DNA from: Pseudomonadota bacterium
GTDB lineage: Bacteria > Pseudomonadota > Gammaproteobacteria > Burkholderiales > Rhodocyclaceae
Reading direction: 5' to 3'
Assembly: GCA_018241685.1 (NCBI GenBank)
Contig: JAFEDJ010000067.1
Location: 62,001-126,000 of the forward strand
Length of the DNA stretch: 64,000 nt
Shown here: one piece after another, positions 1 through 8,865 of the stretch
Position numbering within the stretch: position 1 is the stretch's first letter
Layout: each line of letters begins with the position of its first letter
The notes under the pieces: model-generated
The model's database searches: none
What the model saw: only the letters and a program-made list of their open reading frames with translations
Told to the model about the DNA's origin: nothing
Made by a program: the position numbers and the translations under genes

Positions 1-595
1 AGTCGAGACACTTTGGCGAGAGCACGAAGAAGCCGCCATTGATGAGACCGCCGTCACCGCGGGGCTTCTCGATGAAGCTCGTGACCTGATTGCCATTGCA
101 CTCCAGGGCGCCGTAGCGGCCGGGTGGCAGCACTGCCGTCACGGTGGCGAGCTTGCCGTGCTGGCGATGGAAGTCGATGGAGGCCTGGATGTCGAGGTCG
201 CTGACCCCGTCGCCGTAGGTGAAGCAGAAGGCCTCGTCGTCCTTGACGTAGTCGGCCACGCGTTTCAGGCGACCGCCGGTGAGGGTGTCTTCCCCCGTAT
301 CGATCAGGGTCACCCGCCAGGGCTCCGCTTTCTTGTGATGCACTTCCATGCGGTTTTCTGCCATGTCGAAGGTGACGTCCGACATGTAAAGAAAATAGTT
401 GGCGAAATACTCCTTGATCACGTAGCCCTTGTAGCCGCAGCAGATCACGAATTCATTGACCCCGTGGGCGGCGTAGATCTTCATGACATGCCAGAGAATC
501 GGCTTGCCGCCGATGTCGATCATCGGCTTGGGTTTGAGGTGGGTTTCCTCGGAAATGCGTGTGCCCAAGCCGCCGGCCAGAATGACTGCCTTCAT
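1..595 (-). CDS. rfbF: Glucose-1-phosphate cytidylyltransferase (3' end outside window)
   Basis: Makes CDP-glucose from glucose-1-phosphate and CTP, the entry step to CDP-3,6-dideoxyhexoses of O-antigen or capsule; a cytoplasmic enzyme. My translation from the ATG at 595 begins MKAVILAGGLGTRISEET and continues HLKPKPMIDIGGKPILWHVM, the nucleotide-binding signature of sugar-nucleotidyltransferases. Further on are CGYKGYVIKEYF and FCFTYGDGVSDLDI, which favour the RfbF branch over glucose-1-phosphate uridylyl- or thymidylyltransferases. About 198 codons are present of a usual ~257, so the C-terminal quarter runs off the left edge. It lies in the same direction as the 631-1449 gene, separated by 35 bp. 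The family assignment is firm; CTP specificity is inferred from overall resemblance. Confidence 0.9.
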   Translation of the reverse strand, partial: MKAVILAGGLGTRISEETHLKPKPMIDIGGKPILWHVMKIYAAHGVNEFVICCGYKGYVIKEYFANYFLYMSDVTFDMAENRMEVHHKKAEPWRVTLIDTGEDTLTGGRLKRVADYVKDDEAFCFTYGDGVSDLDIQASIDFHRQHGKLATVTAVLPPGRYGALECNGNQVTSFIEKPRGDGGLINGGFFVLSPKCLD

Positions 596-630
596 GGATG
601 GTCCTTGATCAAAATCCTGCGCCTGGTGAG

Positions 631-1449
631 TCAGGTGTTTGTAGTGCTGGCTGCGTAGGTGCGACCGTCTTCGATGATGCAGGTCATGTGGCCGAAGACC
701 TCCGGTGGCGCGCCCTGGGGATAACGGCGCTTCAATTCGCGCATCAGCAGGAAGGAGCCAAGCCGTTCCGAAAGGAAACCCACGGCACGGATTTGATAGA
801 TGTTGTAGCCGCGGATGCGGCTCCCGTAAGTCTCCAGGAATGTTTTTCCCAGGGTGCTCAGCGCACTCAATGTTCCGGTAAGCCACTGGCGGGGATAGAT
901 CCCCAGTTCGCAGCCGCCCGGGATGATGACCTGTTCCCTGACGAAGTCGGCTGCCGCTGCCTTGTCGAGGATCCCGTTATTGATCGCGAGGGACGTGTAG
1001 TCGAGCAAATCGACCAGCTCGTGGACCAATGCATATTGGTGGAAGAGTCCGGTCGGGAAGTGACGGGGTTGGGCGAGGAGGAATTCATGTTCGCCCGTGG
1101 GACTCATCTCAGACGCATCCAGAGGCTCGGCTTCATGGCGTTCCATTTCCCGCATCGTCGGGTAGCTTTCGGAGGGGCGGCCGAGCGGACGACGCAGGAT
1201 CGCTTTGCGATAGGAACAGATCCCCACCAACTGGTATTCCGGAGGCAGTTGTTCCAGAGCGCGGGGCAGTGCATAGGAACCCGCTGCGCCGAAGGAGAGG
1301 CTCCGGTTTTTGTGCCAGAAGTTGTGCAGCCGGCTGATGTGCAAGGGGCTTTCTTCTTCGTATTCGCCCAGGGCAATGGCATCGTCGAACCAGTAGGGGG
1401 GGAGCATTGGTTCTGCGTGCGAAATGCAGTAGCGGGTGATGGGCTTCAT
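631..1449 (-). CDS. Hypothetical protein, possible DUF4422-like glycosyltransferase
   Basis: A 272-residue soluble protein. The start at 1449 (MKPITRYC) is chosen because the open frame upstream of it overlaps the HAD gene and is Pro/Arg/Thr-rich low-quality sequence. The N-terminal part has aromatic-rich blocks (LPPYWFDD, LHNFWHKN), a central YQLVGICSYRKAIL and a C-terminal RAVGFLSERLGSFLL. This arrangement reminds me of DUF4422 capsular glycosyltransferases, where a fold core is followed by a conserved GFLSER-like helix. It sits directly upstream of rfbF on the same strand, which supports a surface-polysaccharide role. No signal peptide or membrane segment is visible. The family link is tentative. 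Confidence 0.6.
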   Translation of the reverse strand: MKPITRYCISHAEPMLPPYWFDDAIALGEYEEESPLHISRLHNFWHKNRSLSFGAAGSYALPRALEQLPPEYQLVGICSYRKAILRRPLGRPSESYPTMREMERHEAEPLDASEMSPTGEHEFLLAQPRHFPTGLFHQYALVHELVDLLDYTSLAINNGILDKAAAADFVREQVIIPGGCELGIYPRQWLTGTLSALSTLGKTFLETYGSRIRGYNIYQIRAVGFLSERLGSFLLMRELKRRYPQGAPPEVFGHMTCIIEDGRTYAASTTNT

Positions 1450-1555
1450 GTCCTGGCGGGCTGTCGGCGGGTGTGGGCTGTGGGTTTTTGTTACGGCACG
1501 AGGGCTGCCTGCTTTAATCGGCGGCGTGGTCCGGGTTCGGGAGGTGCCGGTCCGC

Positions 1556-2212
1556 TCAATCGAGCGTGAGCCCGGCAAGCATCCTGGCGGGAGACGCAGC
1601 GCATCGCCAGTGGGATTGTAGTGCTTCAGGTGACAGACTCCCGTAGCCCCAGGTGGCTGCGATGAAGGGCAAGCCGTTCGCATCGGCCGACTCCCCGTCC
1701 TCGCTGCGGTCGCCGATGTAGATGGCGCTGTTCTTCGGCAGTTCATGGTCGGCCAGCAGGCGGGCGATCATCGCGGCCTTGGTGGGCAGGCGCGGCTCGA
1801 ACAGGTCCAGTGCGTAGATGTGGTCGAAATAGTCGAGCCAGCCCAGGTGGGCGAGGATCAGGCGGGTGGGGTGGATGCGCTTGTTGGTGGCGATGGACAG
1901 GGACAGGCCGGCCTCCCTCAGGGCCTGGAGCATGTCGCCGACGCCGGCGTAGGCGGCGGTCTGCTTGTAGCCTTCGCTGTCGTAGCTGGCCTTGAAACCG
2001 TCGGCGAGGCGGGCGATCAGCGCTGTGTCGGTGCTGCCGCTGAGCAGCTGCAGGGTTTCCAGCAGCGGCGGGCCGATGATGCTCTCGTCGATGGTGACGA
2101 CCGGGCTGATACCCACATGGGCGAAGGCGTCACGGAAGCTGGCCAGGATCGCCGGTGCGGAGTCGATGAGGGTGCCGTCGAGGTCGAACAGGATGTGGGT
2201 ATAGCGGGGCAT
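1556..2212 (-). CDS. HAD-superfamily phosphatase (phosphoglycolate phosphatase-like)
   Basis: A 218-residue haloacid-dehalogenase-type hydrolase, cytoplasmic and Mg-dependent. Motif I DLDGTLID (residues 10-17) carries the nucleophile and acid/base aspartates. A Thr/Ser motif II lies in LSIATNKR, a Lys in LPTKAAMI, and motif IV is GDRSEDGESADANG, where the usual DGxxAxxAG is varied to DGESADANG. A helical cap lies between motifs I and II, as in Gph/PgmB-type enzymes. The real substrate cannot be read from sequence; 2-phosphoglycolate or a sugar phosphate is plausible. It is transcribed towards the surface-sugar genes with a 106-bp gap and diverges from tcdA. Confidence 0.85.
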   Translation of the reverse strand: MPRYTHILFDLDGTLIDSAPAILASFRDAFAHVGISPVVTIDESIIGPPLLETLQLLSGSTDTALIARLADGFKASYDSEGYKQTAAYAGVGDMLQALREAGLSLSIATNKRIHPTRLILAHLGWLDYFDHIYALDLFEPRLPTKAAMIARLLADHELPKNSAIYIGDRSEDGESADANGLPFIAATWGYGSLSPEALQSHWRCAASPARMLAGLTLD

Positions 2213-2298
2213 GGACGTGAATGCGTGATGAGCGGCAAGGACCCGGGATTATGGCCCCGTCGGGTATATTTGCGCGCCCGAACCGGATTTTGCGCACC

Positions 2299-3087
2299 AT
2301 GGACACGACCGATCTCGACACCCCCGACGACTCCCGCCGCTTTGGCGGCCTGGCCCGCCTGTATGGCGGGGCCGGACGCGCCCGGCTGGCAGCGGCGCGG
2401 GTCTGCGTGGTGGGTATCGGCGGCGTCGGTTCGTGGGCGGCCGAAGGGCTGGCGCGCAGCGGCATCGGCGCGCTGACGCTGATCGACCTGGACCACGTGG
2501 CCGAATCCAACATCAACCGGCAGATCCATGCCTTGGACGCGACCCTCGGCCAGGCCAAGGTGGAGGCCATGCGCGAGCGCATCGCCGGCTACAACCCGGC
2601 CTGCCGGGTGGATGTGGTGGACGATTTCGTGACCATCGACAACACCGCCGAGCTGCTCGGCACCGGCTTCGACTACGTGGTGGATGCCATCGACGTGGTG
2701 CGCGTGAAGGTGGCGATGATCGCCTTCTGCCGGCGCGCCGGTGTGCCGGTGATCACCTGCGGCGCCGCCGGCGGGCAGATCGACCCGACGCAGATCCGCG
2801 TGGACGACCTGTCGCGGACCATCCAGGATCCGCTCCTGGCCAAGGTGCGCGGGCAGTTGCGCAAGGGCCACGGCTTTGCTCGCGACCCGAAGAAGAGGTT
2901 CGGTGTGGAGGCGGTGTTCTCCACTGAGCCACTGCGCTATCCGTCGTCCGACGTGGCCTGCGAGGTGTCGGTGGGGGGGCCGGCGGGCCTCAACTGCGCC
3001 GGCTTCGGCTCGGTGGTGACGGTAACTGCCAGCGTCGGCCTGTTCGCTGCCGCGCGGGTCCTCAACGGGCTGGCGGCGGCTCGATGA
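2299..3087 (+). CDS. tcdA: tRNA threonylcarbamoyladenosine dehydratase
   Basis: An E1-like enzyme that uses ATP to cyclise the N6-threonylcarbamoyl group of tRNA A37 (t6A to ct6A). The nucleotide-binding loop VVGIGGVGSWAAEGLARSG lies near residues 38-56. The Asp/Arg pair of the ThiF fold follows in LIDLDHVAESNINRQ, with DAIDVVRVK further on. SVGGPAGLNCAGFGSVV near the C-terminus is typical of TcdA rather than MoeB/ThiF. The ATG at 2299 is chosen because earlier in-frame residues do not belong to the family. The length (262 residues) is normal. Its last 26 bp overlap the end of the convergent M23 peptidase gene. Confidence 0.92.
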   Translation: MDTTDLDTPDDSRRFGGLARLYGGAGRARLAAARVCVVGIGGVGSWAAEGLARSGIGALTLIDLDHVAESNINRQIHALDATLGQAKVEAMRERIAGYNPACRVDVVDDFVTIDNTAELLGTGFDYVVDAIDVVRVKVAMIAFCRRAGVPVITCGAAGGQIDPTQIRVDDLSRTIQDPLLAKVRGQLRKGHGFARDPKKRFGVEAVFSTEPLRYPSSDVACEVSVGGPAGLNCAGFGSVVTVTASVGLFAAARVLNGLAAAR

Positions 3088-3907
3088 ACAGGGCCGGGTC
3101 GACCGCTGCGCCGTTCAGATAGACGCTCCAGTGCAGGTGCGGGCCGGTGGCGCGGCCGCTGCTGCCGGATTGGCCGAGCACGTCGCCGCGGTGCACTGTC
3201 TGGCCGAGCTGGACGCCGGCCTTGTCCAGGTGGCAGACCATGCTGACGAAGCCCTGGCCGTGGTCCACGAAGACGGTTTTCCCGTTGAAGTAGAAGTCGT
3301 CCACCAGTGTCACCACGCCGTCGGCCGGGGCGCGCACGGCGGTGCCGGTGGGCACTGCGACGTCCAGCCCGGTATGCGGGGCGCGCGGCTCGCCGTTGAA
3401 GACCCGGCGCAGGCCGAAGCGGCTGGACAGGCGGCCAGCGGCCGGCAGCGCGAGGTCCGTGCGCGCCACCGCCACGTCGCGGAACTGGCTGCGGACGCTG
3501 ATCTGGCGGTCCCGCTCGGCGTTGATGCGGTCCAGATCTTCGTCGTCGGGGGTGACCATCTTCGGGTTCTTGATCGTCAGCCGTTGTACCGGGTAGGCCT
3601 TGGCAGCTACGTGGAAGGGCAGGGGGCGTCGGGCTGCGTCGGGGCCGACTTCCAGGTACTGGTCACCGACCGGCGTGTCGAGGGGCAGGCCGACCAGTGC
3701 GTACCAGCCTCCCTGGCGCTGCTGCAGGAATACCGGGTGGCCGGCGTAGCGGACTTCAGGGCGGGGCGCGCCGGCCTCGGCGACGAGGATGGACGCGACG
3801 CCGCCGGGTACGGATTCAGGGCGCAGTTCGGCAAGGGCGGGGACGCTGCCGCAGGTCAGCAGGACGAGGGCGGCAGCGGCGTGCCGGAGGCGGGGTGGAA
3901 TGGACAT
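3062..3907 (-). CDS. Secreted M23-family metallopeptidase
   Basis: A periplasmic lysostaphin-type Zn peptidase expected to cut peptidoglycan cross-links or stem peptides. The 281-residue product starts MSIPPRLRHAAAALVLLTCG and has a signal peptide ending near ALA. An N-terminal region of beta-rich sequence (peptidase-associated domain) is followed by the catalytic core. This holds SRFGLRRVFNGEPRAPHTGLD, with the first His and Asp ligands in HTGLD, and TGPHLHW with the HxH ligands near the C-terminus. All expected ligands appear present, unlike the degenerate LytM factors such as EnvC. The start at 3907 is preferred over 3952 because it places the signal peptide at the N-terminus. It converges on tcdA with a 26-bp overlap. 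Confidence 0.9.
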   Translation of the reverse strand: MSIPPRLRHAAAALVLLTCGSVPALAELRPESVPGGVASILVAEAGAPRPEVRYAGHPVFLQQRQGGWYALVGLPLDTPVGDQYLEVGPDAARRPLPFHVAAKAYPVQRLTIKNPKMVTPDDEDLDRINAERDRQISVRSQFRDVAVARTDLALPAAGRLSSRFGLRRVFNGEPRAPHTGLDVAVPTGTAVRAPADGVVTLVDDFYFNGKTVFVDHGQGFVSMVCHLDKAGVQLGQTVHRGDVLGQSGSSGRATGPHLHWSVYLNGAAVDPALFIEPPPAR

Positions 3908-4017
3908 GGTGGAGCGGGAACGCAGTGGGGTGGGGATTTGACCATGTTCCACCTGCCGCGTGGATTAACATCGAGTATGGTCACATCAGTTTTGACGCAG
4001 ACAGGCAGGAGCAGAAG

Positions 4018-4383
4018 ATGACGCAGGAAGCGATCGTGTTGTTCGCCCATGGGGCGCGGGATCCGCAATGGGCTGAGCCGGCACGCCGGGTGGCGGCGGA
4101 GGTGCAGCGCTTGAGGCCGGACGCGCAGGTGACGGTCGCCTTTCTCGAATTGATGGAGCCGACGCTGGCCGATGCGGTGGAGGCGGCGGTCGCCGCCGGT
4201 GCGCGCAGTCTGCGCATCGTTCCGCTGTTCCTGGCCCAGGGCGGCCACCTCAAGCGCGATGTGCCTGTGCTGGTGGAAGCGGCCCGGGCGCGCCATCCGG
4301 ATTGCCGCATCGAACTGGTGGCAGCGGTCGGCGAGGACGACGGCGTCGTGCGCGCGATGGCGGCGTATTCGGCTGGAGCCTGA
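4018..4383 (+). CDS. Short CbiX/SirB-type chelatase-like protein
   Basis: A 121-residue single-domain member of the CbiX family (cobalt chelatase or sirohydrochlorin ferrochelatase). The catalytic His is in IVLFAHGARDP (about residue 10), and the second motif VPLFLAQGGHLKRDVP supplies the other His. Archaeal and many proteobacterial CbiX-S proteins are this short and work as homodimers. There is an AGGAG ribosome-binding site about 7 bases before the ATG. No cobalamin or siroheme genes adjoin it here, so the metal and pathway are open. Siroheme for assimilatory nitrite or sulfite reductase would fit the nitrate-uptake genes in the window, but that is inference. Confidence 0.82.
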   Translation: MTQEAIVLFAHGARDPQWAEPARRVAAEVQRLRPDAQVTVAFLELMEPTLADAVEAAVAAGARSLRIVPLFLAQGGHLKRDVPVLVEAARARHPDCRIELVAAVGEDDGVVRAMAAYSAGA

Positions 4384-4502
4384 AGCGCTGGCGAGCGGTG
4401 CAGGTTGGTCGGGGCGGGTTAATTATTTACTCGCTCACCCGCGGATTCTGGTTGATCTATAGACAATCCGTGAATTTACCTCCATAGAAACCAGCGAGGG
4501 TC

Positions 4503-4538
4503 TTGACGCATTTAAATATTAGATTATTCTAATATTTA
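4503..4538 (+). promoter_or_regulatory. RND-operon promoter with AT-rich operator overlapping the start codon
   Basis: A -35-like TTGACG (4503-4508) is followed at 16 bp by TATTCT (4525-4530), which would put the transcript start at about 4537-4538, on the A of the first ATG. A near-perfect palindrome, TAAATATTAGA (4513-4523), TTAT, TCTAATATTTA (4528-4538), covers the -10 and that A. No Shine-Dalgarno precedes the ATG. AT-rich ATTAGA/TCTAAT palindromes over the -10 resemble operators of ArsR-family BigR/YgaV regulators. The promoter positions are read directly; the regulator is inferred. Confidence 0.55.
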
Positions 4539-5590
4539 TGTTCCGATACCTTTCAGCCCTGCGTGCCGGCCTGTTGGCCGGCCTCGTGTTCGCCCATGGG
4601 CCGCTGTTCGCGGCCGACGGCGCGGACGCCGTTCCCACCGTCCAGGTCCGTGCGCTGGCTCGTGCCGGCACCTACGTCAGCGAAGCCGTCATCGAGGCGG
4701 TCCGCCAGGCCACCGTGGCATCCCAGGTTCAGGGCCGCGTGCTGGAGGCCAAGGTGGATGCCGGCGCACGGGTGCGCCAGGGTGAGGTGCTGATGCGCAT
4801 CGACACCCGCGAGGCCGACCAGGCGGTGGCCGGCGCCGCGGCGAACGTCGCGGCGGCCCAGGCCCGGCTCGGCGACGCCCGCCTGGGCCTTGAGCGGGCC
4901 CGCAGCCTGAAGGCGCGCAACTTCGTCAGCGCCGCCGCCCTCGACCAGGCCCAGGCCGCGTATGACGCGGCGCTGGCCCAGCAGAAAGCGGCCGAGGCCG
5001 GGCGGGCGCAGGCCGACGCCTCCCGCGGCTTCGCCACCGTCACCTCGCCGCTCAACGGTGTCGTCGCCCAGCGCCTCACCGAGGCGGGTGAGATGGCCCA
5101 GCCGGGGCGTCCGCTGTTGATCGTCTATGAGCCGGGTGGCTTGCGTGCGGTAGCCGACGTGCCCCAGGCCCGGCTGGCTGATTTGGCCAAGGCCGGCATG
5201 AAGGCACGGGTCGAGTTTCCCGAGTCCGGGCGCTGGCTCGATGCGGCGTCCGTCGTCGTACTGCCGGCGGCCGACCCGCGGACCCACACGGCCCGCGTGC
5301 GGGTGAACCTGCTTACGGATGTCACGGGCGTGGTGCCGGGTATGGCGGCGCGTGTGCATTTCGCGGTCGGCGAGGCACCGCGCCTGGCGGTGCCGGCGGC
5401 GGCGGTGCTGCGTCGCGGCGAGCTGACTGGCATCTACGTGGCGGACGGCAAGGGTGGCTTCAGTCTGCGCCAGCTGCGCCTCGGCAATGCACTGGACGAC
5501 GGCAGCGTCGAGGTGCTGGCCGGCCTGGCCGGCGGCGAGAGCGTGGCCCTCGACCCGGTGCGTGCCGGCCTGGCCCGGAAGGCGCGCTAA
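4538..5590 (+). CDS. RND efflux periplasmic adaptor (membrane fusion protein)
   Basis: The HlyD/AcrA-type adaptor that links an inner-membrane RND pump to an outer-membrane channel. The 350-residue product has an N-terminal signal peptide (LRAGLLAGLVFAHGPLFAADG). Next come the first lipoyl half (VQGRVLEAKVDAGARVRQGE), an Ala-rich alpha-hairpin with coiled-coil character (about residues 95-165), the second lipoyl half (TSPLNGVVAQRLTEAGE) and beta-barrel/MP domains. It lacks a lipobox Cys. It is the first gene of a three-gene operon with the permease 2 bp downstream; no outer-membrane factor is encoded here. The start lacks a ribosome-binding site and coincides with the predicted transcript start, so translation may be leaderless. 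Confidence 0.9.
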   Translation: MFRYLSALRAGLLAGLVFAHGPLFAADGADAVPTVQVRALARAGTYVSEAVIEAVRQATVASQVQGRVLEAKVDAGARVRQGEVLMRIDTREADQAVAGAAANVAAAQARLGDARLGLERARSLKARNFVSAAALDQAQAAYDAALAQQKAAEAGRAQADASRGFATVTSPLNGVVAQRLTEAGEMAQPGRPLLIVYEPGGLRAVADVPQARLADLAKAGMKARVEFPESGRWLDAASVVVLPAADPRTHTARVRVNLLTDVTGVVPGMAARVHFAVGEAPRLAVPAAAVLRRGELTGIYVADGKGGFSLRQLRLGNALDDGSVEVLAGLAGGESVALDPVRAGLARKAR

Positions 5591-5592
5591 CC

Positions 5593-8500
5593 ATGGGTAT
5601 CGCCGGACGTCTCGCGGCGCTGTTCCAGCGCAACGCCCTCACGCCCCTGCTCGCTCTGGTACTGATGTTGCTCGGCGTGTTCGCCGCGCTGATCACGCCG
5701 AAGGAGGAAGAGCCACAGATTGACGTGACGATGGCCGACGTGATGGTGGCCTTTCCCGGCGCCTCGGCGAAGGACGTGGAGGCTCTCGTCGCACGGCCAG
5801 CGGAGCAGGTGTTGTCGCGCATCGCCGGTATGGATCACGTGTTCTCGGTGTCGCGCCCGGGCATGGCGGTGATCACCGTGCAGTTCAAGGTCGGCGTGAA
5901 GAACCAGGACGCCATCGTGCGCTTGTACGACACCATCCACAGCCATCGGGACTGGATTTCTCCCGAGCTCGGCGTGGCCGAGCCGCTCATCAAGCCGAAG
6001 GGCATCGACGACGTGCCCATCGTCGCCCTTACGCTGTGGACGCGGGATGAGGCCCGCTCGGCCTTCGACCTGCAGCAGGTGGCGCAGGCCGTGGAGGTCG
6101 AACTCAAGCGCGTCAAGGGTACCCGCGACGTCAGCACCATCGGTGGCCCCGGTCACGTGCTGCGCGTGCTGCTCGATGTGGGGAGAATGAACGCCTTCGG
6201 CATCACGCCGCAGGACCTGAAGGGCGCGCTGCTGCTCGCCAACGCGTCCCAGCCGAGCGGCGTGCTGACCCGTGCCAACCAGGAGGTGCTGGTGCAGACC
6301 GGCACCTATGTGGAGAGTGCCGCCGACGTGCGGCGCCTGGTGGTCGGTGTGTCCGGCGGCAAGCCGGTGCATGTGGCCGACGTGGCGACGGTGCTCGACG
6401 GGGCGGACCAGCCGTCCCGCTATGTGTGGCACGGCCTCGGCAAGGGCGCGCCGGAGGCCGGCGCGGCGGCCGGCGAGCGCTTCCCGGCGGTGACCCTGTC
6501 CATCTCCAAGAAGCCGGGCGAAAACGCTGCCGACGTGGCCGACGGCGTGATCCGCCGCATCGAGGCCCTGAAGGGCAGCATCGTGCCGGACGGCGTCGAG
6601 GTGACGATCACCCGCAACTACGGCGCAACGGCCACCGAGAAGGCGGACAAGCTGATCGGCAAGCTGGTCTTCGCGACCTCGGCGGTAGTGCTGCTGGTGT
6701 TCTTTGCGCTCGGCAAGCGCGAGGCGGTGATCGTCGGTGCGGCGGTAACCCTGACCCTGGCGGCGACGCTGTTCGCGTCCTGGGCCTGGGGCTTCACCCT
6801 CAACCGGGTCAGCCTGTTCGCGCTGATCTTCTCCATTGGCATCCTGGTGGACGACGCCATCGTGGTCGTCGAGAACATCCACCGTTGGCACGCCCTGGAG
6901 CCGGGCAAGCCCTTGTGGCAGCTGATCCCGAAGGCGGTGGACGAGGTCGGCGGGCCGACCATCCTGGCCACGTTCACGGTGATCGCGGCGCTGTTGCCGA
7001 TGGCCTTCGTCAGCGGCCTGATGGGGCCCTACATGAGCCCGATCCCGATCAATGCATCGATGGGCATGTTCATCTCGCTGGCAGTGGCCTTCGTGGTGAC
7101 CCCGTGGCTGGCCGGCAAGCTGATGAAGGGAGGGCACGTTCCTGAGACAGTAGATGCGCAAACGCCGCCGGACCACGGCCCCGACCGCCTCACCCGCCGC
7201 CTCGAAGCCCTGTTCCGCCGCCTGATGACGCCGCTGCTCGATCCCGTCCGTGGCGGCCGCGCACGTGCCAAGCTGTGGTTTGGCGTGGTGCTGGCGATCG
7301 CCCTGTCGGTGTCGCTGGCGGTGGTGCAGTTGGTGGTGCTGAAGATGCTGCCCTTCGACAACAAGAGCGAGTTCCAGGTGGTCCTCGACATGCCGGTCGG
7401 CACGCCGGTCGAGGCCACTGCCGAGGTGTTGCGAGAAATCGGTGCCGAGCTGGCCAAGGTCGATGAGGTCACCGACTTCCAGGCTTACGCGGGTACCGCG
7501 TCGCCGATCAACTTCAACGGCCTGGTCCGCCAGTATTACCTGCGTGCCCAGCCCGAGATGGGTGACATCCAGGTGAACCTGGTGGACAAGCATCACCGCA
7601 GCCGGCAGAGCCACGAGATCGCGGTGAGCGTGCGCGACGCGGTGGCTGCCATCGCCAAAAAGCACGGCGGCAATGCCAAGGTAGTGGAGGTGCCGCCGGG
7701 GCCGCCAGTGCTGTCGCCGATCGTCGCCGAGGTGTACGGCCCCGATTACGCCGGGCAGGTCGCAGTGGCCGGCAAGCTGCGCGCGGCTTTCGAGGCCAGC
7801 GCGGACATCGTCGGCGTGGATGACACGGTGGACGAGGCTGCGCCCAAGCTGGTGCTGCGCGTCAACCAGGCCAAGGCGGCCCAGCTCGGCGTGGCGCAGG
7901 CCGACATCGTCGAAGTGGTTCGGCTGGGCCTCGGCGGCGAGAACGTCACGCCGGTGCATGGCGGCGACAACAAGTACGAAATCCCGGTGCGCCTGACGCT
8001 GCCTTCGGAAGACCTGTCGGGCATCGAGCAGATCCTGCAGATGCGTGTCCGAGCCCGTGCAGCGGAGGCCGGCGGCGCGTTGGTGCCGGTGTCGGAGCTG
8101 GTCCAGGTGGAGCCGACGCGGCGGGAGCAGGTGATCTACCACAAGGACCTGCTGCCGGTGGTCTATGTGACCGGGGATATGGGTGGCAAGCTGGATTCGC
8201 CGCTGTACGGCATGTTCGATATCCGTAGCCGTGTGAAGGACCTGCCGTTGGTCGGCGAGCGCCTGGCCGGCACCCTCGACGAGTGGTTCATCCACCAGCC
8301 GGACGACCCCTACGCGGCCTACGCGATCAAGTGGGATGGCGAGTGGCAGATCACCTACGAGACTTTCCGCGACATGGGCGCTGCCTACGCGGTAGGCCTG
8401 GTGCTGATCTACGTGCTGGTGGTGGCCCAGTTCCGCAGCTACCTGGTGCCGCTGATCATCATGGCGCCGATCCCGCTGACCCTCATCGGCGTGATGCCGG

Positions 8501-8865
8501 GGCATGCGCTGCTGCACAGCCAATTCACCGCTACCAGCATGATCGGGATGATCGCGCTGGCCGGCATCATCGTGCGCAACTCGATCCTGCTGGTGGATTT
8601 CATCGACCAGCAGGTGGCGGCCGGCGTGCCGATGGCGGAGGCCACCATCCATGCGGCGGCGGTGCGTGCCAAGCCGATCGGCCTGACCGGCCTGGCTGCG
8701 ATGATCGGCGCGCTGTTCATCCTCGACGACCCGATCTTCAACGGGCTGGCGATCAGCCTGATCTTCGGCGTGCTGGTGTCCACGCTGCTGACCCTGATCG
8801 TCATCCCGGTCCTGTACTTTGCCGCCACCCACGGGCGCGGCGCGCACGGCGGAGAGCCCTCATGA
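5593..8865 (+). CDS. RND efflux permease (AcrB/HAE-like)
   Basis: A proton-driven inner-membrane exporter of 1090 residues, the usual size. TM1 near residue 15-35 is followed by the first porter domain. The TM4 motif SIGILVDDAIVVVENIHR carries the paired aspartates of proton relay. The second half repeats the fold, with ALAGIIVRNSILLVDFIDQQ near residue 990. PGASAKDVEALVARPAEQ is typical of the family. Substrate is not predictable. The gene starts 2 bp after the adaptor and overlaps the next gene by ATGA, so all three are co-transcribed. A 1086-codon antisense frame across this gene is a GC-bias shadow. Confidence 0.93.
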   Translation: MGIAGRLAALFQRNALTPLLALVLMLLGVFAALITPKEEEPQIDVTMADVMVAFPGASAKDVEALVARPAEQVLSRIAGMDHVFSVSRPGMAVITVQFKVGVKNQDAIVRLYDTIHSHRDWISPELGVAEPLIKPKGIDDVPIVALTLWTRDEARSAFDLQQVAQAVEVELKRVKGTRDVSTIGGPGHVLRVLLDVGRMNAFGITPQDLKGALLLANASQPSGVLTRANQEVLVQTGTYVESAADVRRLVVGVSGGKPVHVADVATVLDGADQPSRYVWHGLGKGAPEAGAAAGERFPAVTLSISKKPGENAADVADGVIRRIEALKGSIVPDGVEVTITRNYGATATEKADKLIGKLVFATSAVVLLVFFALGKREAVIVGAAVTLTLAATLFASWAWGFTLNRVSLFALIFSIGILVDDAIVVVENIHRWHALEPGKPLWQLIPKAVDEVGGPTILATFTVIAALLPMAFVSGLMGPYMSPIPINASMGMFISLAVAFVVTPWLAGKLMKGGHVPETVDAQTPPDHGPDRLTRRLEALFRRLMTPLLDPVRGGRARAKLWFGVVLAIALSVSLAVVQLVVLKMLPFDNKSEFQVVLDMPVGTPVEATAEVLREIGAELAKVDEVTDFQAYAGTASPINFNGLVRQYYLRAQPEMGDIQVNLVDKHHRSRQSHEIAVSVRDAVAAIAKKHGGNAKVVEVPPGPPVLSPIVAEVYGPDYAGQVAVAGKLRAAFEASADIVGVDDTVDEAAPKLVLRVNQAKAAQLGVAQADIVEVVRLGLGGENVTPVHGGDNKYEIPVRLTLPSEDLSGIEQILQMRVRARAAEAGGALVPVSELVQVEPTRREQVIYHKDLLPVVYVTGDMGGKLDSPLYGMFDIRSRVKDLPLVGERLAGTLDEWFIHQPDDPYAAYAIKWDGEWQITYETFRDMGAAYAVGLVLIYVLVVAQFRSYLVPLIIMAPIPLTLIGVMPGHALLHSQFTATSMIGMIALAGIIVRNSILLVDFIDQQVAAGVPMAEATIHAAAVRAKPIGLTGLAAMIGALFILDDPIFNGLAISLIFGVLVSTLLTLIVIPVLYFAATHGRGAHGGEPS

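Noticed and set aside
5587..8847. 1086-codon minus-strand open frame
   Set aside because: Exactly antisense to the RND permease; its His/Gln/Arg/Asp-rich translation is the GC-bias shadow of a real gene and has no family features.
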